From NCBI GenBank assembly GCA_001941025.1, contig MSHE01000032.1, forward strand, positions 372,001 to 436,000: a stretch of DNA of 64,000 nt, given 5' to 3'. The translations under genes and the position numbers were made by a program. A model generated the notes under the pieces. That model made no database searches and had not been told where the DNA came from. It was given only the letters and a program-made list of their open reading frames with translations. The DNA is from Lachnospiraceae bacterium Zagget3 (GTDB lineage Bacteria > Bacillota_A > Clostridia > Lachnospirales > Lachnospiraceae). Positions 9,587 to 18,411 of the stretch are shown in pieces (position 1 is the first letter of the stretch; every line of letters begins with the position of its first letter).

Positions 9587-9904
9587 CTATTCGCCAAAGA
9601 TAATGTCGGAGCCAACGGCCTTTTCCACGGAAAGCTTGACGTTTTGCACGCCCTCCCCGGTGTTGCCGGAGATTCCCGGAATCAGTATGATGGCCGGAAG
9701 CTGAAGTTCTATATATCGGTTAATCTCGTTCTCGATCTGTGCCGCCAGGCCCTCGGTTATATAGATGACCGCGTAGTCTTCGGCCGCCAGATCCCTGAGT
9801 TTTCTTTTTGCCTCGTCCGGATCGGAAATGGGGACCGTCGTGAGGCCAAGGGCCGCGAAGCCGTAGATACTGTCAAACGGTCCCATCACTGCTGTCTTAT
9901 ACAT
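9587..9904 (-). CDS. ntpG: V-type ATPase subunit F (NtpG)
   Basis: This small 105-residue protein has the alpha/beta pattern of subunit F (NtpG in Enterococcus): it starts MYKTAVMGPFDSIYGFAALG, contains the central AEDYAVIYITEGLAAQI strand-helix, and has a Pro/Gly-rich IPGISGN loop. Subunit F binds the D axle and is part of the rotor. Its start overlaps the end of the C subunit gene by 8 bases. Position between C and A is as in the ntp operon. Confidence 0.92.
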   Translation of the reverse strand: MYKTAVMGPFDSIYGFAALGLTTVPISDPDEAKRKLRDLAAEDYAVIYITEGLAAQIENEINRYIELQLPAIILIPGISGNTGEGVQNVKLSVEKAVGSDIIFGE

Positions 9905-10877
9905 ACATCACCCTGACCCTTTCCCGGATGGAATCATCGGAGAGTCCGTTTGCCTTTCCGGACAGGATGATCCCAACTGTCTTGATCTCCGTTTCTCTTG
10001 CCAGAATATAGGCCACCAACGGCCCTACGGTGAAGAGTTCATACTTCTCCGCCTGCAGCATCACCATCAGCGTGTCGTCACACCACCGCTCAAACTCGGA
10101 GGGAGACTGCCGCAGCGCTTCCGCCGCCTCACTGAAATTGCCCGTGGACAGGTAGTCCAGGATCGCGTCGAACCCGGAAGTGGCCGCCTTGGCGAGCCCC
10201 TCCACATCGAGCATTTCGGTCGGCTGCAGCGCGCGCATCATGAAATCATACGATTTCCCTGTCTTCTGGCAGCGCACGGCGATCTTGATGTCCGTTGTGG
10301 CCACCACGATCTGCGCGTAGCGCCGGATGACATCGTCGTGTGTCTCCTGTCCCGTCTTCTCGATGGCGGCGAGGCAGGCCCTGTCAATGATGACATCACA
10401 CAACTGCCCGTCTCCCGTGTGGATCAGCGTCTCCAATGCCTCTTCGGCTGCCTTTTCCATCTCGGGCGGCAGTTTTCCGAACTCTTTTTTCTCCACGATC
10501 TCGCGCAGTTCTTCCCTGGAGGGTACGGTTCCCTCATAAAAGAAATCGTCGTGCCGCTCATCCAGATACGTTTCCTTGATGGCGGTCTTGAGATTGTGGT
10601 ACACATTCGGAAGTGCCAGCACATCGAAGGTGTCCATCGGCACGTTTAAGCTCTGCACCATCTCCCACGCGGCGTTCCGCTCGGTCGCCAGGATCGTGTC
10701 GAGATCGTTCCCGGCATCCGTGCCGCCCCATCCTTTCTCCCGGATGAAGTTCAGCCCTTCCTCATACGTCCGGCACGCGAGGATCTGGTCGATCGTGCTC
10801 TGCGAAAACAGGCGGTTCTCCTGTGCGCGGATGTAAGCCACCGCATAGGTGTAGTCGCGTTCAGCCCTGTCAGACAT
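9897..10877 (-). CDS. ntpC: V-type ATPase subunit C (rotor-ring connector)
   Basis: The 326-residue, mostly helical protein matches the archaeal/bacterial subunit C (d-type) family: YAVAYIRAQENRLFS at the start, FDVLALPNVYHNLKTAIKE in the middle and VGPLVAYILARETEIKTVGIIL near the end. The protein forms the funnel that joins the D/F axle to the membrane K ring. It begins 2 bases after the E subunit stop and overlaps the F subunit gene by 8 bases, consistent with tight operon expression. Confidence 0.93.
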   Translation of the reverse strand: MSDRAERDYTYAVAYIRAQENRLFSQSTIDQILACRTYEEGLNFIREKGWGGTDAGNDLDTILATERNAAWEMVQSLNVPMDTFDVLALPNVYHNLKTAIKETYLDERHDDFFYEGTVPSREELREIVEKKEFGKLPPEMEKAAEEALETLIHTGDGQLCDVIIDRACLAAIEKTGQETHDDVIRRYAQIVVATTDIKIAVRCQKTGKSYDFMMRALQPTEMLDVEGLAKAATSGFDAILDYLSTGNFSEAAEALRQSPSEFERWCDDTLMVMLQAEKYELFTVGPLVAYILARETEIKTVGIILSGKANGLSDDSIRERVRVMYV

Positions 10878-10879
10878 CG

Positions 10880-11482
10880 TTATGCCTCCTTTCCGTAAAG
10901 GATGGCATTCACGGTATCCTGCATCTCGTCACGGCCGGCATCAAAAATGGCGCGCAGCGTACAGTTCTGCTCCACCCCGCCGTAGACGAGGACGAACCCG
11001 TTTTCAATCTGCTTTCCTTCCCGGGAAAGCGTCAATGTGCCGCCCGCCTTCCCGGCCGCCGCCTGAATCCGGTCCTCGAATCCGGCCGGCATATCCGTTA
11101 AGTCCTTATTGGAAAAACAGATCTCGCCGGACTGTGGCAGCGCGTATTTTTCAATCAATTTTTCCAGCAATCCAAAGTACGAATCCCGATCCATGCCGCA
11201 CACTTTGTTGTACGCGGTCTCGATGACATCCGCGATCACCTGCTGTTTTACAACAAGCGTCTGTGTGCGCAGGTACAGGTCGTTGGAGGAATGCATCCGT
11301 TCATTCAGAGTCTTCACCCTGGCTTCGGATTTCCGCTGCATATCCTGCACGGTTTTTTCCGTCTCCGCGTCGGAGTCCGCAGCGATCTTGTCCGCTTCGG
11401 TCCGCGCGTTCGCGAGGATCTGCTCCGCCTCCGCGTTTGCCCCGGCGAGAATCTGATCAACGATTTTTTCCAGTCCTGTCAT
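10880..11482 (-). CDS. ntpE: V-type ATPase subunit E (peripheral stalk)
   Basis: This 200-residue protein has a long N-terminal Ala/Glu-rich helix (GLEKIVDQILAGANAEAEQI, ARTEADKIAADS) and a C-terminal globular domain ending in RDEMQDTVNAILYGKEA, as in subunit E. It pairs with the NtpF/H-type subunit (14198-14506) to form the outer stator stalks that hold the head against rotation. It lies between K and C in the conserved order. Confidence 0.92.
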   Translation of the reverse strand: MTGLEKIVDQILAGANAEAEQILANARTEADKIAADSDAETEKTVQDMQRKSEARVKTLNERMHSSNDLYLRTQTLVVKQQVIADVIETAYNKVCGMDRDSYFGLLEKLIEKYALPQSGEICFSNKDLTDMPAGFEDRIQAAAGKAGGTLTLSREGKQIENGFVLVYGGVEQNCTLRAIFDAGRDEMQDTVNAILYGKEA

Positions 11483-11528
11483 TTTACCCGTTCTCCCTTC
11501 CGTCGGATTTCCTGCAGCCGGTTGCCGA

Positions 11529-12008
<480 letters not shown>

Positions 12009-12075
12009 CTACCTGTTTAAATTGCCAGTAACGTTGCCATTGTTGCTATTATGTATCACACTGTTCCAACCGTGA

Positions 12076-14097
12076 TCATTTTGATTTCGAGAACTCCACG
12101 TATTTCGTTGCCGCGATAAACGGCTCAAACGGACGCCCGCCGCCGCTGTAGAACTTCTGGAAGAACTCCACGTACTGCAGACGGTTTGTGTGGACGTAAG
12201 CGCCCAGCATATTGATCGCCAGATTCAACACGGTGCCGATAATGAATACCACGATGAAAATGATGACTTTTATGATGCCGTGTCCAAACATGGTCCCGAT
12301 CATGTTGACCACCTGCGCGATCGCGCCGGTCGTAAGGCCGAGGGCCAGCAGTCTGGAGTAAGACAGCCAGTCGGAAAGCCAGCTCGTGATCCCGTAAATC
12401 TCGTAGACACCGAGCAGCAGACGCATGCCGATCTTCCTTTTCTTTCTGCGTCCCGCCATGACCAAAAGGATCACCGCGCCCACGATCGTGAGCACCCAGG
12501 ATAGGTAGACGACCGGCTGACTGAATGTCACGGTCTGTCCCGCCATGGATTCGTAGATGGTCGACGGGAGCAGCAGCATGATCAGTCCGATAAGGAACAT
12601 ATACCAGCCGACGATATCGCTGATGAATCCGACGATATCCCTCTTCTTTAACAGCATATATCCCTTGATCCCAAGTCCGACAAACAGATGGATCAGACCG
12701 ATGAACAGGGCAAAGATCAGCAGCCGCATCGGCTCATCGATCGGGGCGAACCATATTGGCTTGAACGTGACCTCGTGTCCGAAGAACTCCCTCGAGACGA
12801 CGGTGATCACGTCGCCGAAAAATCCTCCGAAAAGGATCCCCCATATGCCCGTTGAGACACCGCACCAGAAGAACATCTTAAAGCTCTTGCGGAGGCTCGA
12901 TGACATCCGCTTTCCCCTGAGCAGTACAAATCCGCAGCCAATAACGATCAGCAGACCGTATCCGGCATCCGAAAGCATCATGCCGAACAGGACGATGTAA
13001 AAGATCGAGACAAGGATCGTCGGGTCGATATCTCCTTTGGACGGTAATCCATAGGAAGCGACCACGCCGTCCACACAATCCGAATACTTGTTGTTGTGCG
13101 TGAGCACCGGCGCGTCCTCTTTTTCCCCGATATCCTCCAGTTCCACCGCGGCCCCGTAGTCGGTCTCCATCTCCGCGGCCACGGACTCCGCGATATTCAC
13201 GGGGATATAACCACTTAACGCAAACGTGTTTGCCGTATTCGGCACAGTCGCCAGGACATCATATTTTGCCGCGCGCAGACGGTAATAATCGGACACCAGC
13301 TTTAAATGTCCTCTGCAGGGAGCCATCTCCTTGATCTGCGCGGTATAGTTCTCGATATCCGCCTCGTGCCGCGCGATCTCCGTGCGGTACTCTTCCTGCT
13401 CTTCGGCCGGCGTATGATGCGAGACCCAGTTCGATTTGGAGAATCCCATCTCACGAAGGGCTTCCTCGGCCGCCTCCGCGTCCGGATTCAATACGACCAC
13501 GGAAATACAGACCATATCCGGGTCCGAAAAAAGGATCTGGACATCCGCCGCCCCGACCGGCGGCTCATGCGCCTCCAAAGCGGCCGTCACTGCTTCCTGC
13601 GTCGTCTCCTCCGGAAGCGTTCCGATCAGAGCCGTCGTCTCGCGCGTCCCGGACGTATTCATCGGAACATCCAGATTTTCCCACGGAACAAGCGCCTCGA
13701 CCTGGTTTTCCAGTTTCTGGATGGACGAGTGCGCGTCCGTGATCTTTTTATCCAGCTCGATGATCAGATCCGCCTCTTCTATGTACCGCTCCTGGTTTTC
13801 CACGGTCTCATTGTACTCCGCGCGCTCCACCAGGGGTTTCCCGTCCAGCATGGACAAAAGCCCGCTCTCCTCCGGGACATAGTGGTTGAGGATCCCGATC
13901 GCCTGATCCGCGGTCGCCGCCCATTTGTCAAACGCGGACCGCTGTGTGGAGACATCCTCACAGAACGTCCCCTCCAGTTCCTCCGGGGACTGGATATCGA
14001 TCTGCATGCCCCCGAGCTCCTGCAGGCGCTCGAGGATCGCTTTCCGATTCTGCTTCATGGCAACCAGATTTAAGCGCTTCATCTGCACTATCGCCAT
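12076..14097 (-). CDS. ntpI: V-type ATPase subunit I (membrane stator)
   Basis: The 673-residue protein has a soluble N-terminal half with coiled coils (residues about 1-340) and a membrane half with about seven or eight transmembrane helices beginning near DPTILVSIFYIVLFGMMLSD, the typical family motif. The membrane part holds the ion half-channels that feed the K ring. Conserved segments include GILFGGFFGD and SYSRLLALGLTTG, where the Arg of SYSRLLAL is the stator charge that releases ions from the ring. GGAGGAAGG precedes the ATG. It is preceded by NtpF at a 100-base gap that contains a hairpin. Confidence 0.96.
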   Translation of the reverse strand: MAIVQMKRLNLVAMKQNRKAILERLQELGGMQIDIQSPEELEGTFCEDVSTQRSAFDKWAATADQAIGILNHYVPEESGLLSMLDGKPLVERAEYNETVENQERYIEEADLIIELDKKITDAHSSIQKLENQVEALVPWENLDVPMNTSGTRETTALIGTLPEETTQEAVTAALEAHEPPVGAADVQILFSDPDMVCISVVVLNPDAEAAEEALREMGFSKSNWVSHHTPAEEQEEYRTEIARHEADIENYTAQIKEMAPCRGHLKLVSDYYRLRAAKYDVLATVPNTANTFALSGYIPVNIAESVAAEMETDYGAAVELEDIGEKEDAPVLTHNNKYSDCVDGVVASYGLPSKGDIDPTILVSIFYIVLFGMMLSDAGYGLLIVIGCGFVLLRGKRMSSSLRKSFKMFFWCGVSTGIWGILFGGFFGDVITVVSREFFGHEVTFKPIWFAPIDEPMRLLIFALFIGLIHLFVGLGIKGYMLLKKRDIVGFISDIVGWYMFLIGLIMLLLPSTIYESMAGQTVTFSQPVVYLSWVLTIVGAVILLVMAGRRKKRKIGMRLLLGVYEIYGITSWLSDWLSYSRLLALGLTTGAIAQVVNMIGTMFGHGIIKVIIFIVVFIIGTVLNLAINMLGAYVHTNRLQYVEFFQKFYSGGGRPFEPFIAATKYVEFSKSK

Positions 14098-14147
14098 GGA
14101 ACCTTCCTCCTTTTTCTTCCCTGACTCAAACTACCAATATTTTGATA

Positions 14148-14188
14148 CAACGAATTGCCGCGTGCCGCGCACGCCCGCAATTTTGCTC
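14148..14188 (-). repeat. Hairpin between ntpF and ntpI
   Basis: AATTGC ... GCAATT with inner GCGTG/CACGC pairing forms an imperfect stem-loop in the 100-base spacer between the two genes. The minus-strand RNA has no clear U-run after it, so it may tune mRNA stability or expression of the first gene rather than end transcription. Confidence 0.4.
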
Positions 14189-14197
14189 TATGACTTA

Positions 14198-14506
14198 TCA
14201 CACAAGGCCCGCGATGATCGCGTCCACTGCCTCATCGGTCCTGGACAGGGCCTGCTGCCGCTCGGCCTCGAGCTGCGCGTCGACGGAAGAAGCATAGTTC
14301 GCTTTCTCTTCCTCGCCGCTCTTCGTAGCATCCGCAACCGCGGTTTTGGCTGCTTCCTCTGCCTTGTTTTCGGCCTCTTTCCTGCGCTTTTTCGCGGCTT
14401 CGCGCGCCTCATCCTCGATCGCCGCCGCCTGCGCTTCGGCATCCCGGATGATGTCTGCCGCTTTCTGTTCCGCGTCCTGCACCTGTTTCATCGTATCCGA
14501 TAACAA
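14198..14506 (-). CDS. ntpF: V-type ATPase peripheral-stalk subunit (NtpF/AhaH-like)
   Basis: The 102-residue protein is almost wholly a charged Ala/Glu/Lys helix (AEQKAADIIRDAEAQAAAIE, EAREAAKKRRKEAENKAEEA), as in the H/G-type subunit that pairs with subunit E in the outer stalk. It is the first gene of the operon, where ntpF lies in Enterococcus. The start is the TTG at 14506: GGAGG at 14515-14519 gives an 8-base spacer, whereas the first ATG (14491) would be 23 bases away. Low sequence complexity makes the family call weaker than its position does. Confidence 0.85.
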   Translation of the reverse strand: MLSDTMKQVQDAEQKAADIIRDAEAQAAAIEDEAREAAKKRRKEAENKAEEAAKTAVADATKSGEEEKANYASSVDAQLEAERQQALSRTDEAVDAIIAGLV

Positions 14507-14530
14507 AAAGCCCGCCTCCTAACATAAAAA

Positions 14531-14615
14531 AGATTGTACCGATAAAAATACATCCTTAGATTACCTCTTTTATGCAAATTTTGCAAGAGGTTTTGTATTT
14601 TTATTGGTGCAATCT
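14531..14615. repeat. Long inverted repeat bracketing the V-ATPase promoter
   Basis: Two 21-base arms, 14531-14551 (starting AGATTGTACCGATAAA) and 14595-14615 (ending TTGGTGCAATCT), are reverse complements at 19 of 21 positions; both differences are transitions that would still allow G-U pairing in RNA. Between them lie a second inverted repeat (ACCTCTT at 14563-14569, AAGAGGT at 14585-14591) and the palindrome TGCAAATTTTGCA. The -35 and -10 boxes of the ntp promoter fall inside. Confidence 0.7.
14558..14586 (-). promoter_or_regulatory. Sigma-A-type promoter of the ntp operon
   Basis: On the minus strand TTGCAA (14581-14586), a 17-base spacer and TAATCT (14558-14563) lie about 50 bases before the TTG start of ntpF. 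Confidence 0.6.
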
Positions 14616-14685
14616 CTGTTTTAACCAGATTTTCAAGCCTGAATTGTACTTCTATCTGTACAATTTTACTATAACCAGATTTTCA
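14607..14685. repeat. Two imperfect ~29-bp direct repeats plus a palindrome upstream of ntp
   Basis: The 14-base motif TAACCAGATTTTCA occurs at 14622-14635 and 14672-14685, exactly 50 bases apart. Each copy is preceded by a related GT(A/G)CAAT sequence about 10 bases before. Between them is a perfect 8-bp inverted repeat AATTGTAC/GTACAATT (14642-14665). The spacing of about five helical turns fits a protein-binding array. Confidence 0.6.
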
Positions 14686-14720
14686 CTCACTTACCAAGGG
14701 GTTATTGCCCGCATTTTTTG

Positions 14721-15116
14721 CTACTTGTACATCTCCCGCCAGTCGAGATCGCCGCGGTCCAGCGCGAGCACCAGCACCTCCGCCGTCGCGAGATTGGTCG
14801 CGAGCGGAATGTTGTGAATGTCGCACTGCCGCTGTATATTGGTAATCGACATGTCGCGGGAATTTGTCGTCATCGGGTCGGCGAGGAAGATCACCAGATC
14901 AATCCGGTTGCTCTCAATGTCCGCGGCGAGCTGCTGCACGCCGCCCAGATGCCCCGGCAGATATTTGTGGACGGAGAGGTTGGTCACCTCCTCGATGAGC
15001 CGTCCCGTCGTTCCCGTCGCGTACAGGGTATTTTTGCCCAGGATCCCCCGATAGGCGATGCAAAAATTCTGCATTAGTTTTTTCTTTGACTCATGCGCGA
15101 TCAGTCCGATATTCAT
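14721..15116 (-). CDS. Methylglyoxal-synthase-like protein with altered active site
   Basis: The 131-residue protein has the MGS fold: IGLIAHESKKK (His8), LYATGTTGRLI phosphate-binding loop, GHLGGVQQLAADI, VIFLADP and NIPLATNLATAE. Aligned by eye to E. coli MgsA, His19 (here His8) and Asp91 (here Asp80) are kept. The catalytic base Asp71 is Val60, His98 is Arg87 and Asp101 is Ser90. It may therefore not turn dihydroxyacetone phosphate into methylglyoxal; a ligand-binding or regulatory role is possible. Automated annotation would call it mgsA. It starts 10 bases after the MBL-fold gene, so both are likely cotranscribed. Confidence 0.8.
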   Translation of the reverse strand: MNIGLIAHESKKKLMQNFCIAYRGILGKNTLYATGTTGRLIEEVTNLSVHKYLPGHLGGVQQLAADIESNRIDLVIFLADPMTTNSRDMSITNIQRQCDIHNIPLATNLATAEVLVLALDRGDLDWREMYK

Positions 15117-15126
15117 GCTGCCCTCC

Positions 15127-16722
15127 TCATCGCTCCCACTTGTCGGCGAGCGAATTGATTTCGTTTGTAAATTTTTTCAGATCCTTGTTGGCGCCGTCTT
15201 TGTTCTTTTTGATGACGGACAGCAGGCGCTCCCCGGCCGCGACCAGCGCGTTGTACACCGTGGAGGCCTTCTTTGCCTTGCTCTTCTCCGCCTTTTTGCG
15301 GTCGCCCTCCGCCACGCAGGCATCCGCCGCGAGGTCCCAGACGTCGCCGCTGTAGGGCGCCACAGCCTCCACGCCGGTCACCTCGTGTAAGTGTTCCGCG
15401 AAGAGATCGGTCACGGTATCCTCGCCGTGTACGACAAAGACCCGCGCCGGAAGCGTCTTCATTCCCTGCACCCAGGCGGTCAGGTGATCGCGGTCCGCGT
15501 GCGCGCTGATCCCCGGGAGATTGACGATCTGCGCTTTCACCGTGATCGTCTCGCCAAAGAGCTTGACTTCCTTCGCCCCGTTTAAGAGATTGTTGCCCAG
15601 CGTGCCGGGCACCTGATAACCGACAAACACGACCGTGCTCTCGGGCCGCCAGAGATTGTACTTTAAGTGATGGCGGATCCGGCCGGCCTCGCACATGCCG
15701 GAGGCGGATATGATCACCTTCGGATTCGGGTCGAAGTTGATCGCCTTGGAGTCGTCGGTCGTGACCGAGGTCGTAAGGCCCTGGAACTGGATCGGATTGA
15801 CGCCGGACTGGATCAGCTTCAGGCCCTCTTCATTAAAACACTCCGCGACGCTTTCGTTGTAGATGTTTGTCGCCTCGACGGAGAGCGGGCTGTCGACCAC
15901 TGCCGGAAAGTTCGGAAACTCCGGCAGGAGGTTTTCCTGTTTGATCCTGCGCAGGAAAAAGAGGATCTCCTGTGTCCGCCCGACGGAAAACGCCGGGATC
16001 ACGACGTTGCCGCCGCGGGTGAACGTGGCGTTTAATATCTTCGCGAGTTCCACGGCAAAGTCCGGCGGCGTATCGTGGAGCCGGTCTCCGTAGGTCGACT
16101 CAATGATGAGGTAGTCCGCCGCATCCGGGATCTCCGGGTCACGGATGAGCGGCCGGTTCCCGTTGCCCAGGTCACCGGAAAAGATCAGTTTCTTCTCCTC
16201 TCCGTCCTCGGTGATCCAGACCTCGATAAACGAGGAGCCGAGGAGATGTCCCGCGTCGCGGAAGATCACGGTCAGGCCGTCGCAGACATTGACCACGTTT
16301 TCGTAAAAACAGGGCACAAAGAGCTCCAGCACGGCCTCCGCGTCCTTGACCGTATACATGGGCTCGACTGCCGGCTTGCCGGAGCGCTCCGCCTTGCGGT
16401 TCTGCCACTCGGCCTCAGACTCCTGGATGTGCGCGCTGTCCTTTAACATGATGGTACACAGGTTGGTCGTCGCGTTCGTCGCGAAGATCTGTCCGCGAAA
16501 CCCCCGGACATACAGGAGGGGCAGCAGCCCCGAATGGTCGATGTGCGCGTGCGTCACAAACACGTAGTCGATCTCAGACGCGTTGACCGGGATGTCCTGG
16601 TTGATGTAGATGTCCGCGCCCTGCTCCATGCCGCAGTCGATCAGGATGTGCTTGTCGGCAAACTCCAGATAGTGGCAGCTGCCCGTCACCTCGTGAGCGG
16701 CTCCGATAAATTCCAGCTTCAT
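15127..16722 (-). CDS. MBL-fold ribonuclease-like protein (beta-CASP/RMMBL)
   Basis: The 531-residue protein has the metallo-beta-lactamase zinc motif HAHIDHSG, GAAHEVTGSCH near the start, a second His in DAGHLLGSSF, a beta-CASP domain, and the RMMBL end with VNLPGISAHADRDHL and VHGED. These are features of CPSF-type RNA-processing nucleases. A Lys-rich tail of about 60 residues (EKSKAKKAS, VIKKNKDGANKDLKKF) follows and may bind nucleic acid. The ATG at 16722 is used because AAGGAG sits 8 bases before it; a GTG nine bases upstream falls inside that ribosome-binding site. It lies between the MGS-like gene and a structured intergenic repeat. Confidence 0.9.
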   Translation of the reverse strand: MKLEFIGAAHEVTGSCHYLEFADKHILIDCGMEQGADIYINQDIPVNASEIDYVFVTHAHIDHSGLLPLLYVRGFRGQIFATNATTNLCTIMLKDSAHIQESEAEWQNRKAERSGKPAVEPMYTVKDAEAVLELFVPCFYENVVNVCDGLTVIFRDAGHLLGSSFIEVWITEDGEEKKLIFSGDLGNGNRPLIRDPEIPDAADYLIIESTYGDRLHDTPPDFAVELAKILNATFTRGGNVVIPAFSVGRTQEILFFLRRIKQENLLPEFPNFPAVVDSPLSVEATNIYNESVAECFNEEGLKLIQSGVNPIQFQGLTTSVTTDDSKAINFDPNPKVIISASGMCEAGRIRHHLKYNLWRPESTVVFVGYQVPGTLGNNLLNGAKEVKLFGETITVKAQIVNLPGISAHADRDHLTAWVQGMKTLPARVFVVHGEDTVTDLFAEHLHEVTGVEAVAPYSGDVWDLAADACVAEGDRKKAEKSKAKKASTVYNALVAAGERLLSVIKKNKDGANKDLKKFTNEINSLADKWER

Positions 16723-16748
16723 TCGTTTCACTCCTTACTTCTTAATTA

Positions 16749-16893
16749 GGGGGATGCCCGAAAAAACGAATTCGTCGCGGGACGCTCTCGCTCTGGATTC
16801 GCACGCAGCGGTACGTAAGAGGCTGCTACCGCACCCTCTAAGTACCGGCGGCTCATACAGCCCGCTTGTGAATTGTTTTTTCCGGGCCTCCCC
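16749..16893. repeat. Structured intergenic repeat, copy A
   Basis: This copy of a roughly 140-bp element lies between the DUF815 and MBL genes. Terminal inverted repeats start GGGGGATGCCCG and end CCGGGCCTCCCC. The core is shared with the copy at 34661-34799 in reverse orientation: GGGACGCTCTCGCTC, TGGATTCGCACGCAGCGGTAC, AAGTACCGGCGGCTC and ATACAGCCCG. Internal pairs GCGGG/CCCGC, GGTAC/GTACC and AGAGG/CCTCT can form a branched structure. Confidence 0.8.
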
Positions 16894-16917
16894 ATCTACA
16901 TAATGACTAGCGTTCAC

Positions 16918-18228
16918 TCACTCCGCCTCCTGACCAAGTAAGTAATATACATACTGCTGGGCCGTGCGGCCCGAGATGCCGCCGTGGGCGAGCTCCCACG
17001 CGTTGGCGCCGGCGGTAAGTTCCTCGTCGGAGAGGGTGAGTCCCGCGCGGCGCGCCAGGGCGATCACGATCTCGAAGTATTCTTTTTGGGACGGCTTCGC
17101 GTAGTTTATCGTCACGCCGAACCGGCCGGCCAGGGAGAGCTTCTCCTGCATCGTGTCCGAGCGGTGCAGGCCGCCGCCCACCTCCATGTCGTCGCGGTCG
17201 CTCCAGTTTTCCCGGATCAGGTGGCGCCGGTTGGACGTCGCGTAGATCAGGACATTGTCCGGCTTCGTCTCCACGCCGCCCTCGATGACGGCCTTTAAAA
17301 ACTTATACTCGACCTCGAACTCCTCAAAGGAGAGGTCGTCCATAAAGATGATAAACTTGTAGTTGCGGTTTTTGACCGCGGCGATGACATTCGAGAGATC
17401 CTGAAACTGGTACTTGTAGATCTCGATCATCCGCAGCCCCTCGTCGTAGAACTCGTTGACGACCGCCTTCACGCTCGTCGACTTGCCGGTGCCCGCGTCG
17501 CCGAAGAGCAGGACATTGTTCGCCTTTCTCCCCTCGACAAACGCCCGCGTGTTGTCGACCAGTTTTTTCTTCTGAATCTCGTACCCGATGAGGTCGGACA
17601 ACAGGACCGGCTCCATGTTGTTGATCGGGAGAAACGTGAGGCCTCCCATGCCGGTGCCGGAAAAGCGAAACGCTTTGTTTAACCCGAACATGCCGACGCC
17701 GTAGTCGCGGTAAAAGCCCGTCACGGCATCGAAAAACCCCTGCGCGTCCGCCGCGCTCTCGAGCTCGTCGGAGAGCGTGCGCACTTTTTCACTGACGTTT
17801 TTGTTGTAGGAGAACTCTTTCTTCTCGATCGCGTGGTAGTCGGAGATCTGCGAGAAGCAGTCGATCCCGAGCGCTGCCTCGATCTTCGAGAAATCGTAAT
17901 CGAAGATCGCTTTTACCGCCGCGAAATCGTTTAACGCGAAGTGGTTGACACTGCCGTCGTTCGCGCCGACTTTCTCGCAGGTTAAGGAAAACGGATTTTC
18001 GTTCGTGATCAGAAAGTAGGCGATGTAGTTGTGCCAGAGGTTCTTGTCAAAGCCGTAGTCCGTCGCGAGGATCAAAAGACGCTTCACCTGTGTGTAGACG
18101 CGGCGCGTCAAGTCCGCGCGCGTCGCGCTTCCCGCCTCCAGGGCGCGGAACAGCTCGCCGAACTGCACGAGCAGGCAGTCCTCGGCGTTGTCCCCATATA
18201 AGATTAGCTTCGCGATCTCGTGATACAT
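16918..18228 (-). CDS. DUF815-type AAA ATPase
   Basis: The 436-residue protein has a Walker A motif [12 protein letters not shown] and Walker [13 protein letters not shown], with a sensor region [16 protein letters not shown] and arginine-rich [10 protein letters not shown], as in the DUF815 ATP-binding family. The cellular role of this family is not known. The start at 18228 has AAGGAG six bases upstream; a longer frame beginning at 18375 would run through the promoter and the etfA terminator region and lacks a ribosome-binding site. It is transcribed toward repeat A and the MBL gene. Confidence 0.88.
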   Translation of the reverse strand: MYHEIAKLILYGDNAEDCLLVQFGELFRALEAGSATRADLTRRVYTQVKRLLILATDYGFDKNLWHNYIAYFLITNENPFSLTCEKVGANDGSVNHFALNDFAAVKAIFDYDFSKIEAALGIDCFSQISDYHAIEKKEFSYNKNVSEKVRTLSDELESAADAQGFFDAVTGFYRDYGVGMFGLNKAFRFSGTGMGGLTFLPINNMEPVLLSDLIGYEIQKKKLVDNTRAFVEGRKANNVLLFGDAGTGKSTSVKAVVNEFYDEGLRMIEIYKYQFQDLSNVIAAVKNRNYKFIIFMDDLSFEEFEVEYKFLKAVIEGGVETKPDNVLIYATSNRRHLIRENWSDRDDMEVGGGLHRSDTMQEKLSLAGRFGVTINYAKPSQKEYFEIVIALARRAGLTLSDEELTAGANAWELAHGGISGRTAQQYVYYLLGQEAE

Positions 18229-18288
18229 GATGCGCTCCTTGTTTCCCACTGCCACACCTAACGCGTCCTGCCGCCGCAGGGCAGTTTT

Positions 18289-18297
18289 ATTATACCA
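18289..18297 (-). promoter_or_regulatory. Extended -10 promoter for DUF815 gene
   Basis: TGGTATAAT on the minus strand gives a TGn extended -10 with a perfect TATAAT, about 60 bases before the start codon; the -35 is weak. Confidence 0.5.
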
Positions 18298-18342
18298 CAA
18301 CCACACGCGAACCGTCCCTCTATTTTTTTCCAAATATAACGC

Positions 18343-18383
18343 AAAAAAGGGCCCGGCAGCACCGAAATGCCGCAAGGCCCCTT
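18343..18383 (-). terminator. Rho-independent terminator after etfA
   Basis: The minus strand forms an AAGGGGCC...GGGCCCTT stem-loop followed by TTTTTT, about 30 bases after the etfA stop. Confidence 0.75.
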
Positions 18384-18411
18384 CTCTTAATCTGATTGCG
18401 CCGATGTATTT

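Noticed and set aside
16735..16917. 60-codon minus-strand frame between DUF815 and MBL genes
   Set aside because: It lies wholly inside the structured repeat A and has no ribosome-binding site; the repeat explains the sequence.
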